A stretch of DNA of 64,000 bases from assembly GCA_032719365.1 (NCBI GenBank), contig CM064875.1:19009674-19073673 (forward strand), written 5' to 3'. The stretch's first letter is position 1, and each line of letters starts with the position of its first letter. This document shows, one piece after another, positions 8,804 through 19,403 of the stretch. This DNA comes from Prinsepia uniflora. Taxonomy: Eukaryota > Streptophyta > Magnoliopsida > Rosales > Rosaceae. The position numbers were made by a program, and so were the translations under genes. The notes below the pieces were generated by a model. It had not been told where the DNA came from. It did no database searches and saw only the letters and a list, made by a program, of their open reading frames with translations.

Positions 8804-11748
8804 TTACATTAAAGCATCTTGAAAAAAAAATATTAAGGAGAACTTCTCTCTAATATGGTAGCAAAAAAAAAGTACATAGCAGGTAGTCCACTCAACATGG
8901 TCCCATATATATTGAAAAAAAAATAACAAAAATGCAATTGAAATCTCTACTTTGGCCATCGACTTCATCAACGCCTCAAATTCATCTCTGTGAGCCATGC
9001 CAGAAGCTCGAATGATTGTAATTTGATCATCAATCTGCACCTTCAACTCATGCTCCAACTTGTCTTGTGAAAGTAGTGACACTTTCAGCTCTCCAATTTT
9101 CTCCTCAAATGATCCTTTTGCAGACTCATATTGTTCTCTCAAAAGTCGAGCTCGATCCTCAGCTTCTATTACAGCAAGCTCAGTAGCCTTCAAATCATCT
9201 AGGCCCTTAACAGAGTTCGAGAGTTCTATATCTAATGTCTTTTTCACAGTCAAACATTCGGCATGGCATTGAGACAAGTTGATGTCAACGTTAATCTCTG
9301 GCTTGATATCAACACCATTTTCACACAATTACTCAGCTAATTCACAACTCCGAGGAACTGTCACTGAGAACCATTGTAACTCAGCCTCTCCCGAACCAAG
9401 AACACCCATCGTAGACTTCAAGAACTCAAGAGAACGGAAAATTGCTCTCTTAGAAGCTAAAATCTGGCCAGGAGGCTGACTAAGTCTTTGAAAAATGTTT
9501 TCTGCCTCAGAAATTATGTACTTACGTCGAAACTCATCGGTTTCAGAAGCAACAAGGTCGTGAATCGATTTCTCAATCTGAAAGATTGGCATCGGAGCTC
9601 TTGGAGACACAAAGTCACCTGCATCAGTGGATCCTACATTAATGGATTGTTCGTTGGGCTTCATCATAGTAACAACAACCTCTGGAGTACTACTCATCTC
9701 AACTATGGGGCCGGTGGAACTGCCGGTATCTTCATGACAAACCCTTTTACTGGAGCTAGCTGACTTATTCTCTGATAACCTCTTGTGAGCCTTTCCTGTA
9801 TGGACAATGATCTCTTTCCTTTTAGAGCGAGAGTCCCCTCCACCAGGCCCCAAATTTAGAGGCCACTTTGTCTTTTTAGCGGCTACAAGAAGAACCTCTT
9901 TGGTCATACCTGTAGAGGTTTGCCTCAAGCTGTCTACAACAAAGGGTCGCTGCTCTTTCATGGGACGATTATCTAAAGTCAAATAAATGCGAGATACAGA
10001 GGGCGCTAAGTAGGGAGCACTTCGCCTAGCCCACCAACGACAATACCACCATGAGCATTCGCCTAAGTGAGTAGAGCGAGGGATATAGAATACAGATGTA
10101 GTGTCATTACTAAGAAAAAAGGCATGTGCTTTGGCCAAATTCTCAATCCCATATTGATCTCTACTTGGAACATTGGAGTCAAGCTCATTTGAAGGAACTC
10201 CCTGGTCTGGACCAAATTGTCTAGAAAATCTATTCGGATAATACGGCTCCAACCAAAGATTTTGTCCAACTCGTACAGGTAGTAATGAGGAACGCAAGCA
10301 CACCAATAAGTCAAATTGCTCACTTGTTAATTTCCCATCATCTACTAGGAAGTGACCAGTCCCTTCAACAAAGGCATGGGGTCGATAAACAACAGATTGG
10401 GATACACGGAAGAGGGCTTGAGCTTCAGTAATGTTAAATAAGTTGGGATCTACACCAGCATAGTGCTTCAAAAAAGGACAATTCTCGGGAAATTCACTAT
10501 CAGCCCAGGACTTATATAAAGAAGGGAAATACTGTCCCAACCCTCCGATCACATAATGAATGGGGAAGGAGGTACCTGAAGAGCCAGGTCCTTTCGGGTT
10601 GGTGGCAATGACGCCTAATCCGTGATAAATATATATCCCAAAGTCACGGGTGCCATAGAAACTTTAATACCCTGGGCCATTAAGCTGGCCATATAAAAAT
10701 ATTCTGGTCTGATCCGATAGCTGATAGATGGAAGCACAAATCTGCTAAGCCAAAAAGCTAAGTAGGCGGCCAGAGACCCTTCATCAGAAACTTGTAAAAC
10801 CATCCTCATAGCAGTCGCAAAGTTCTCATGTTGTTTGGTTGAAAATTTTTTCTGTGTACCAAAACCATCATAAAAAAGTGGACCGCGGTAAAAGTTCCTG
10901 AGCCAGTAAGTCCAATAGATATGGCTCAAACCATGGAAGTCACACAGCTGAGCATGGATCCTCAAGAGCTCTGCAACAGTTGAGGGATACGAGTCTGATT
11001 GCTTCAAGTCGACATTAGGTGGAATAAACTCTTCATAGGGAAACCCACATATTGGCAACCCACCAATGACCTTCAGATCATGTAAAGATATACTCATCTC
11101 ACCATTCCCTTGGTGAAATGTATTGGATAATGGACCCCACAGTTCACAAAATGCCTTCCAAATGGCAGAAGAGTAGTCATAAGAGTAGTGGGAGACAGCA
11201 ACAGCACCATATATCCCGGCTTGATTAAGTTGATCCTCAAAACTCGCTAAAGTAAGTTCAGTCCATTCGAGTAGACCAATTTCAAGTGTAGCTCATCCAC
11301 GAAAATCAAAGCTAGTGGTCCATCCCTTTTTTCTCTGCATCATCCTATAAATAAGAGGGAAGAAATCAGTGTTTACCTCCACCACGCTATCTCCTTGCCG
11401 ATTGTTGTTGACCTTTGACAGTGAGTAGCAATCGATAGGATCACCGTGATTCTGGCAGGTCTTGATGACCCCATCATCCGCATCAACATCAAATTTGAGA
11501 AATCCACAATTCAATTTGTCCTTGGTAACCCATACTATGCCACAGGACGAAGCCACATTGATTTTGAGTGACCCCATTGAGGTTGAGCGGAGGTACAAGT
11601 GGCCAATTTTAAGTTTCTTCCCCTGCTCGTCAAAAACTCGTTGAGCACGAAGCTTGCCATGTGGATCCATTACTTGAAAATACACGAGCAAATTTGTCAG
11701 ATAAGAGGAGTTGGTGTCAAGTCTTGTATGGGCAAATCCATCACACAT
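8804..11748 (-). pseudogene. Antisense ORF: plant-mobile-domain protein with coiled-coil tail
   Basis: This gene-length reading frame runs opposite to gag-pol, between integrase and the 3' LTR. The N-terminal half (11748-10615) contains 'GEMSISLHDLKVIGGLPICG' and 'YEEFIPP', the hallmark of the plant mobile domain (aminotransferase-like, Pfam PF10536), then 'AAYLAFWLSRFVLPS'. The middle (10552-9329) holds 'SRDQYGIENLAKAHAFF' and 'WWYCRWWARRSAPYLAP', a Lys-rich linker, and 'DFVSPRAPMPIFQIEKSIHD'. The C-terminal part (9328-8804) is a probable coiled coil ('AVIEAEDRARLLREQYESAK'). Damage: in-frame stops at 11293-11295 and 9329-9331, a stop at 10615-10617, and a frame change between 10617 and 10552, which might instead be a small intron. 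Extra antisense ORFs of this type are documented in Tat-lineage elements; their role is unknown. Confidence 0.8.
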
Positions 11749-11754
11749 ACAACT

Positions 11755-11768
11755 CTTGAGGGGGCATC
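11755..11768 (+). other. Polypurine tract of the Tat element
   Basis: 'cttgagggggcatc' lies directly before TGTTGAAACG, the start of the 3' LTR. This is the position of the plus-strand primer for reverse transcription. It also lies only about 10-20 bp upstream of the antisense ORF's first Met at 11748. Confidence 0.7.
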
Positions 11769-12621
11769 TGTTGAAACGAAAAAAGTGGTGACAAAGTCAC
11801 TTATATATATATATATTAATCAATATCTGGTAACTTTTATCTGATAATTGACATTTACAAAAAGAAAAAATAGAAATTTAAAGACCACATAAAAATAACA
11901 GGCATTTGAATTCGAAATCAGATATCATCAACATTTTCAAACAGAGTCCTCATTTAATTGGACACTTCAAAATTTAAATTCAAAATGCCCAATTTTAATT
12001 TGATCTCATCTTTTCCAGTTGCCTATATATAGAGGCACAAGGGAATGACAAAGGAGGAGGAAGAAAAGTGGAAATCGGGAAAAGAAAAATTGAGAGAAAG
12101 AAAGAAAAGTTGGAAAAATAGAAAAGTTTGTGTGTGTCAGGTGAAGAGAGAAAAAAAGTTGAAAAATAGCAAAGAGTGAGGGAAAAGAGAGAAAAAGCAG
12201 AGTGAGTAAGAAGAGAAAAATCAAAGGAAAAAAAGAGAAGGGAAGCCAACAGAGAAAGAAGAAAGACAACAAAGAGAGGAGGAGCTAGCAGTAAAGTGAA
12301 GGACGGCAACCACTACGTATTCTTGATGAAGAAATTTGAGAAGGTAATATATGTGTCATTTGCTTCTCATTATCTTGTTAATAATGATATTTCGATGTTT
12401 TATGAGGGATCATCTCCGATCAATTTCCAAGCTCAACAACGGTTCCGACGATGTGGGCATCCAAATTAATTTTGATATGGAGATGAAGGATATACCAGAG
12501 CCAGTACAACCTTGATGAGAACCAAAAGAAACTTGGCCGATGAAGGAAGTCCATGTCTTGACCATAAGAGGGAAACGAGCGATATTCATAATCAACTTTT
12601 TTTTTATGACATTCATGGAAA

Positions 12622-12880
12622 TGGACGATCATGATCGTCCAAGAAATGCACAATGTTCTTGAATGTCAACGTTTGATCATGATCAGCCCCAAAGAAAAAT
12701 ACAATATTCATAGTTGGATGATCATGATCATCCAATAAATATTGGAATATCAAAGGAAATGGACGATCACAATCTTCCAAGAAATCCGAGAAGTATGCAG
12801 CGTCATAGTTGATCCAAGAGAAGAAATAAATTGTTCATGAACATGAAAATTTGGTCGATCATGATCGGCCGATGTTCATG
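12622..12880. repeat. Cluster of long palindromes centred on GATCATGATC
   Basis: 12622-12641 is a perfect 20-bp palindrome (tggacgatcatgatcgtcca). 12714-12735 is a perfect 22-bp palindrome with the same centre. Imperfect versions lie at about 12673-12690 and 12852-12872. They recur inside spaced units that also share 'aatgttcttgaatgtc' or 'caagaaat' phrases. They lie in the transcribed part of the Tat LTR and could form RNA hairpins. Confidence 0.85.
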
Positions 12881-14013
12881 AACATCCATAAAAAAACAAA
12901 ATGAAGATCAAACAAAGGGTCGACGTGGTATACAAAAAATAGCATATAAGCAAAGATAAAGTCACGGCTAAGTCCTTCAAATTTCGCTATATGTCAGGAG
13001 CAGTCAAATAAAATGAAGATGGGTTGATACGGTTTAACCGCAATGAAGTGGTGATATGAAGGAAAAAGATGAAGTAGTTTTTTTTTGTTCCATGCATAAA
13101 GAGAGTGGAAGTTGTTAAGGCTAAAGACAAAAAAAATGGGAGAATGATGGCTATGATGTTCACATGGATAAAAGATGAATATTCACATACATGATGAAAA
13201 GATGAAAGATGAATTCATCATCACCAAGAGCTACGGACAAAAAATAGGAGGAGAAGTCTTTACCTAATTGTCAAGTGTAAAAGAGAACAAAGAAGCCAAT
13301 GAGAGTGGCGTGGACCCCAAGCACATCAATTTTTTTTCCAAAACAATTTTTTTTCCAAAACAATTTTTTAGTGTTCTGCGGGAAAGAGAGTACATAAACA
13401 GTAATAAATTTATGTGGCCTGCTCTAAATATGCAGAATAAAAGATATGTGCAAGACAATGGGAACAAAAAAGTCAGATACAAAACAAAGTGAAATTGAAT
13501 GCAAAGGTCATTTAGATTAGTCAAGGGAGGTGAAAATAAGAGGATTGATAATACCCACACATCATTATTTACCTTCTGTACAAACAGTGGCTTTGGTCAC
13601 TTCTGAAAAAAAGGAAGAAATAAAAAGCAATGGCCTTGAGGGGTGTGGTGCAAGAGGAAGCCAGTGGGTAGTCGAACGAGGAATTTACGAGGAAAAAAAT
13701 GGAGACGAGGGGAGAAAAAGAAGGCCAATCTGTTTCTTTTTATTAACGTATGTCCAAGTTTTTGTTTAAGAGCTAATCTCATCAGCAGATAAGGATATCA
13801 GAGACCTATTAGAAGTTGGTCTTATTTACTTCAGGATATATACTTGAAGCTGAGCTCAGAAATTCGTTAAAGCGGGCTAATAAAAAAATAATTAATGAGT
13901 CATCGAAATACTCGTTAATTAAGCCTAATGCATCATAAAGGCCTAAAATCACTGCTGAAAATTACCAGGCTCAAAAATTCTATTTTCAAAGCCCAAACTC
14001 ATTTAAAATCCCA

Positions 14014-14435
14014 GAACTACGCCAGTTTGATCCTGTTAAGGGTACGTAGGCAATCTAGATTATTCTAGATGCAACCATCCCTTCTAAATAAATTCTTACT
14101 TCTTTGAAGTTAATTCTATTTTTTTTAAATAGCCAAACACATTTTTTAATGGGTCATTTACTCATTAAAAACCTTTCGAACTACGTCGGTTTGATTCCCG
14201 CGAAGGAATACGTAGGCAATCTAGCATATCCACTAGATGCAACCGCAACCATCTTTGAATCACTGGTTATTTTTAACTAAATTCTCCCAAATATATTTCC
14301 AAACACATTTCCAAACACAAATTCCAAACACAATCCTTATTTTTAACGAGTCATTCACTCATTAAAAATTCTGGAACTACGAGTGGCTTGATTCCGGAGA
14401 CGGATACGTAGGCAATCTAAGGTTCGACTTAGATG
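14014..14435 (+). repeat. Three LTR copies of the 'gaactacg...tacgtaggcaatct' motif
   Basis: Copies start at 14014, 14178 and 14373 (spacings 164 and 195 bp). Each is about 60 bp and ends 'agatgcaac' or 'agatgcagc'. Each is preceded by a 'cattaaaaa...' phrase ('tcattcactcattaaaaa' in the last two), so the repeated unit is longer than the core. They match the copies at 8097-8330. Confidence 0.85.
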
Positions 14436-14500
14436 CAGCTGTAAAAAAAATCAAATAGACACTTTACTCTCGTATTTATTTTCGTTTGTAAGCAGAATCA

Positions 14501-15529
14501 AAAGGTTTTGCTCGGTAATAAGAGGATGTAATTAAGAGACACATTTTCCTTGGATGGGTCGTACCCTAAAAATAATAAAACCGCCAGCAATTAGGCATGG
14601 TGGTGAGCTAATGTTGGGAAGCAAATTTTTCCTCTACAATGGTCAAGCATGTTGGCTTAGATAGAGGTTCATTATTTGGTGCAAAAATAGTTTACCTATG
14701 ACTTTGCTCTGATCTGATCATGGAATTGGCATATCAATGTTTCAGTGACGACATCAGAGTTGAAGTAGTTTTATGTTATTGGGTTTTAAGGACGTCTTGA
14801 AACTCATGTGCATTGCAATTCATAGACCCTCTTAAGATGTTTGTCGTTTTCTTTAGTTGGGTATCATCCATGGATTATGATGTTGGATTTAATGAGCTTT
14901 TACACATAGAGGAGCATCGAGGAAGGCGAATTGGACTAGCAAATCAAATTGGTTAGTTTAAGTAGGTAGTTCATGATTGTTTTGTATGGGAATATTTCGT
15001 CATTCTAACAGCATATTATGTTGACTTTGACGGAATATTCTAACATCGATAGAATATTTCGTTAAAGAGCATTCCGTTTGTAAAGAAAAATATTATGTCA
15101 TCGCTGATAGAATATTCTGACTGCAGTAGAATATTCCGTCCATCACTGGATATTTAAAATAATAGAATACTTCTTTGTTGGCGGAATATTCCATCGTTGG
15201 ACTTCCATAACCATTCAACGTTCAAACCTTCATACCTCCTTTATTCTTCAACCAATTTCGACATTCTAAAAATGAAAATCTATCTACTTGAGCCAATGAA
15301 TTCAAATATGAGATCAAAATGAAGAACTCATCCATGTGATGACCGGAAATCAAGCTAGAATTTTTGGCCAGACTTCCTAGCCTCACCCCATCATCCACTG
15401 CAACCCGTCACGATCCAATGAAGATATGGATGAGTTTGCGAGACTGAGGATAAATTGTTGATGTCTTTAGTTTGGGTTGAAATGGCCTAAATCGAAAAAG
15501 TCACCATATTAGGTATATATGTGTTCCTT
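14501..15529. other. No gene seen; AT-rich stretch with a GAATATTC cluster
   Basis: I see no coding region in this stretch. At about 14985-15200 it contains some eight variants of a 'ggaatattc' / 'gaatattctg' phrase spaced roughly 20-40 bp apart. The rest looks like decayed repeat or ordinary intergenic DNA. Confidence 0.6.
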
Positions 15530-15863
15530 CAGCTGATAGGGAGATATAAAGAGGGAGGAAGGAAACTTCCCAACAATTCTGGAGAAATCCAGCATATATT
15601 GGACCCAAAATATCGAACCTACCAAATGGCCAAATTACCCTTGAAGCTTCTAGGTCCATAACTTTTTTATCCGAACTCCATTTTCCGTGTGCCGCCTGCC
15701 TACGAACACATGAGTTCGAGAGCTACGTATTGATCAAAGAAAAGACTTCCAAAAGTGTCTAGAAAAAAAATGACTTTTGGACCTCTCCTAAATCGAAAGG
15801 TAAAATCATCATTTTCTATGTAAATTCCTAAGTTAACTTAAATTTAAGGTTTGGGTTGTTACA
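15530..15863 (-). mobile_element. Relic of a reverse-strand Tekay-like LTR (5' part)
   Basis: The right edge 'gggttgttaca' at 15853-15863 is the reverse complement of a TGTAACAACCC LTR start. On the minus strand the sequence then follows the same order as the other LTRs here, including 'aggcaggcggcac' and 'aaaagttatgg'. The left part is eroded and the left edge is approximate. Confidence 0.65.
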
Positions 15864-16228
15864 ACACTTTCTAGATTCTCCTCAAAATCAGTGAAAGACC
15901 CTGCTGCCGTTTGAAATCACTAACATTTCAAGTTGTTACCTAAAATACTCTTACTATTCGTGAAACTATTAAGATCTTCTATTGTAAATTAGAATGAACA
16001 TCCTTAGAGGACCGTTAGAGCATCTGCACCAAACTAGTCAAATTTAACTTTTGGACAAATTCATTCAAAAATTTATCTAAAAAGCATCAAAATGGGCTTG
16101 CAACAGACTAACCAAATCAATGATCAAGACTTCATTGAAATTAGGCTCGCCGACTACATCCTTAGTCATAATCAAATATCCCGATTCTTCTCCAAGCCAT
16201 CCCCGATACCAAACCATTCTTGATAACC
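15864..16228. other. No gene seen
   Basis: This AT-rich sequence lies between the LTR relic and the target-site duplication of the solo LTR. I see no ORF or repeat that I can support. Confidence 0.6.
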
Positions 16229-16233
16229 CGGAT
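16229..16233. repeat. Left target-site duplication CGGAT
   Basis: CGGAT lies directly before TGACA at 16234 and is repeated at 29503-29507, just after the other end of the reverse solo LTR. Confidence 0.9.
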
Positions 16234-16512
16234 TGACAGGACTCATCCCAATCCCCCCGGGATTAGCGTGGGATGACCCTGCTCCCGTCTGACACGAAGT
16301 GTCAGACAAGGGATATTTCCGTCCTTTGCCCTCCCGGGCTATCAGAGTACGACAGGATCCGGAGGAGGTATGTGATATCTCGGTCTCTGCTACAGTCCAC
16401 ATCCGATGTCAACCTGAAGGGCAGTCAAAACATTAAAAGCTGTGAGTGGACAAAACAAGAATTTATAAAAACATTTTAACGAGAAGACATTTGTACCCTT
16501 CACTAAAAAGCA

Positions 16513-16517
16513 TGCAT
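16513..16517. repeat. Left target-site duplication TGCAT of the nested element
   Basis: TGCAT precedes the 5' LTR and is repeated at 26646-26650 directly after the 3' LTR. The host LTR sequence continues on either side. Confidence 0.92.
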
Positions 16518-17159
16518 TGTAACACCCCGGAAATTCGAGGATTTTAATATTGTGATTTAATGTGTGAAATGACGCTTTTACCCTTGTGATTGGTATGACC
16601 AATTCTTGACTTTTTGATTTATGAATTAAATGGACTTTAACCTATGACCGTGACGTAGTTCGGGACGTCACGAGTTCATAGACAGGTGGCACGTCCATTT
16701 CGGACAATCAGGGAAAAAGTTATGGCTATCGGAAGTTTAGGGGCATTACCGTAATTTGGGCGTTGGGGGCGAAAATGTTGACTTTTCGTTTGACAACTAA
16801 TTTTCACGCGACTCAAGGACCGTTAGGTAGGTCTCGACGTCCTGGGTCCGTAGACAGGCAGCACGCCGAAATCGGACTTCGTACGAGGAAGTTATGGTCA
16901 GAAACGTGAAATCAGGAGGTTCGTGTCTCGGTTTTCGTGACGGATATTTTATTTTGAAAATCTGATTGGAGGACACCTGGTGAGTGACAAGTGTCACTCA
17001 CCCATTGGCTAGATTGGATCAGATCCACTATGGGATTAAAAACCATTTAAATCACCTTTTTAATCACAGCCCTTGATCTGATATACCCCTGATCTAATCT
17101 CAGCCTTGATCTCATTTCTGAGATCTAATCTGGGCCGTCCATCCATTTCCCTCCATTTC

Positions 17160-17167
17160 TATATAAT
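17160..17167 (+). promoter_or_regulatory. TATA box of the Tekay LTR promoter
   Basis: 'tatataat' is followed about 25-30 bp later by 'ctcactcactgctcattg', a plausible start region. The same box lies at 24533-24540 in the 3' LTR. Confidence 0.6.
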
Positions 17168-17679
17168 TCTCAGCCGACACCCTCACTCACTGCTCATTGA
17201 TCCACACTGGCGCACTACACCCTGTCTCTGTGCCTGTGTGTTGCTGGACTCACGGGGAAGGACTGAGGCACGGCGGCGGAAGGCGGCAGACGGCGGCGAG
17301 GTGAGCCGGTTTCAAAACCGGAAACGGTTTCAAAAACCCAGAATTTGGTAACTTGAATTCCAACGTTTAGTTTTGGTTTTTATTTACCCTAATCAACTCT
17401 AGGAACTGTTAGGAACCTATTGGGATCAATTGCGTGACCGGAGGTAGCCTGAACGGAGTGCAAACGACGACGGGAACCGGGTCTGTTCATCGAGGTAAGC
17501 CTTCGATCCTATCTATGTTTATCGATTTTGATTCCATAAAACCCTTCCTGAGATTAAGACGAACATCTAGGAACAAACTAGAGTGAAAATGATTGAGAAT
17601 TAAGGAAATGGTGACCGGGTCATGATCGCGGGTCTGATCGACCCGAGTTGCAGAGATACGGGTCAATCGTCTGAGGACA

Positions 17680-18005
17680 GAGGTGATGATGTGGCACCCT
17701 GTCAGACTGTCAGGTGACGTGGACCAACCGTGAGTCGACACGTGTCACATGTCAGTGCACAGTCAGCACTGACATGTCAGTGACGTGGCCCAATCAGGGA
17801 CTACCACGTGTCACCGACATGTCAGTGACGTGGACCAGTGCCGTGCTAACACGTGGCACATGTCAGATTTGACACGTGGCCTGACAGATCAGTGAGGTGG
17901 ACCAATCGGGTGTTGACACGTGGCACTGTCAGAGTCTGACATGTCAGACCTGACATCTGTCAGATGACGTCAGCATGATGTCATGCTGACGTCAGCAGGG
18001 ACTGT
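17680..18005. repeat. Dense array of TGACGTGG / CACGTG / GACATGTCAG elements in the LTR leader
   Basis: The region is made of overlapping short elements: 'gacgtgg', 'acacgtg', 'ctgacatgtcag' (self-complementary) and 'tgacgtcagca'. They repeat every 10-40 bp. The same array lies at 25060-25345 in the 3' LTR, and a looser version in the LTR at 32650-33020. It lies downstream of the TATA box, so it is transcribed. ACGT cores are known binding sites of plant bZIP factors; binding here is inference. Confidence 0.85.
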
Positions 18006-19281
18006 TCCTGCGTTGACCGACGCGTTGACTGGCGCGTGTGGGCGCGTCTGAATAGTACTTTTGGTGGGACCACCACCATTCTTTAGGTTTCGACGATCCG
18101 GATCCAATGGCGGTGGTTTCGGGTCGATCGGAGATCATTAAGTTGGTCAAAACGAGGTTTATTGCCTTGGAAAGCGCGTTTGGGCGGCTTCCCCGGGCCG
18201 GTTTCGGCCTAGGCTTTCATGGTTGAATGTTGGGGGTTTAAATTGACCTTTACGAATACTTTGGACTTGACAGGGATTGTACATTTGTACCAGATCGAGG
18301 GTATACGCTCGGTTTTCAGCAGGACTGTACTGTGAGTGGGCCATTTTCTTAAACCCTTGCGTGCATAAATGTGTTCTGGTTTATTATACTTGTTCACATG
18401 CTGGAATCAATAAATGGTTTTGATGATATTGAAATTTTAGTTATGGAACGTTTCACGGTATTTGGGCATGAGACCCGTTTGATGAAACGTAACGATCGGT
18501 TCGGATTTTACCTATGTATACATATATGTTTTGCATGTGGATATCAATAAAATGTATTTGGTACTGCACTGTATAGATCCTTCCATATGATACTGTCTCC
18601 TCCGGATGAGGGACCCCGGAGAGGTCACGGACATCTAGAACGTCCAGCGTCTATGACGCTAAGCATCAGGGATGCTGTACCCGAACGGGGTTCGGGGATT
18701 GAACTCGGAATTGAGACCCGAGTGGCACGCGTAGCCTTGTGATTGTGACCTTATTGGACGTCAGGGATGTCGGGATTGGAGTGTATAGTGCAGCAACTCA
18801 AATTATACTTATGGTTTTATTTCATGCCTTATGGTTCATATTATATGACTTATGATTTTAAATACGGTTGCATGCATGTTTGGAAAACGGAGGGGTAAAT
18901 TATATGTTTTACTTATCAAATGATTTTATAAACTTGAGTTTCGGTCCATTCACCCTTAATGTTTTTGGTAACCCCTCCAGGTCGTGATACTGAGGTAGAG
19001 GAGGAACCTGAGGCTGAGGTATAGATCTACTTCTGCGTACCTGAACCCCTGTTGGGTGGTGTACCCGCAGGTTTACTTTAGAGTCGTGCTCGCATCTTGA
19101 AATTTTGGATTTCATCCCTTGTCTGACATCTGTTTAATTCGGATTTGATGTATAACTTTAATTTGGTTATTTATGCATTTGATGTTTTGAGGTTAAAATT
19201 GGTATGAATTATTGGGTGTCAGACGGGAGCAGGGCACGTCCCCTTGTGGTCCCTGTGGGATCGGGGCGGGTCTTGTCAGCT

Positions 19282-19293
19282 TGGTATCAGAGA
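19282..19293 (+). other. Primer-binding site, initiator-Met tRNA type
   Basis: 'tggtatcagaga' lies three bases after the 5' LTR. It matches the common plant retrotransposon primer site TGGTATCAGAGC, complementary to the 3' end of initiator tRNA-Met, except for the last base. Confidence 0.9.
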
Positions 19294-19403
19294 ACTAGGT
19301 TGTGGTCAGTACTAGGGTATGGTCAGCATGCTAGACTAGCGATTAGTACTAGTTACTTTTCGACTTTTAAGAATATTGTTTTCTGATCTATGCCTCTTGA
19401 CAG

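Larger units (their letters stand above)
1088..14500 (+). mobile_element. Decayed Ty3/gypsy element, Tat lineage, with antisense ORF
   Basis: The order is gag-like region, protease, RT, RNase H, a second RNase H, integrase, antisense ORF, PPT, 3' LTR. The second RNase H and the extra ORF are known marks of the plant Tat lineage (Retand, Grande and Ogre relatives). The 5' LTR is not in the window, because a family-B LTR occupies 1-1087. The 3' LTR starts at 11769 after a G-rich tract. Its right end is not sharply defined, and 14500 is an estimate. The reading frames carry many stops and shifts plus a 203-bp tandem duplication, so the element is old and cannot encode its own proteins. No target-site duplication could be read. 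Confidence 0.85.
11769..14500 (+). mobile_element. 3' LTR of the Tat element (right end uncertain)
   Basis: It starts TGTTGAAACG after the PPT. A plus-strand TATA-like box 'ctatatatagaggc' lies at 12022-12036, giving a U3 of about 270 bp, followed by a long purine-rich leader (12040-12300) that I read as untranslated. Further on come palindromes around GATCATGATC (12622-12880), a tandem 'tttttttccaaaacaa' pair (13330-13365), and three 'gaactacg...tacgtaggcaatct' motifs (14014, 14178, 14373). On the opposite strand a TA-rich box at about 11801-11817 could drive the antisense ORF. The 5' partner LTR is absent, so the right end cannot be fixed by comparison. Confidence 0.65.
16518..19278 (+). 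mobile_element. 5' LTR of the nested Tekay element
   Basis: This 2761-bp LTR starts TGTAACACCCCGG and ends TTGTCA. A TATA box 'tatataat' at 17160-17167 puts the transcription start near 17190, so U3 is about 670 bp and the transcribed part is about 2 kb. The stretch 17680-18005 is packed with 'gacgtgg', 'cacgtg' and 'gacatgtcag' elements. Compared with the 3' LTR it carries an extra 22 bp near 17972 and lacks about 17 bp near 18762. Confidence 0.95.

Noticed and set aside
11995..12309. Two minus-strand ORFs rich in Phe, Leu and Ser
   Set aside because: They are the complement of a purine-rich LTR leader; composition alone explains the hydrophobic translation.
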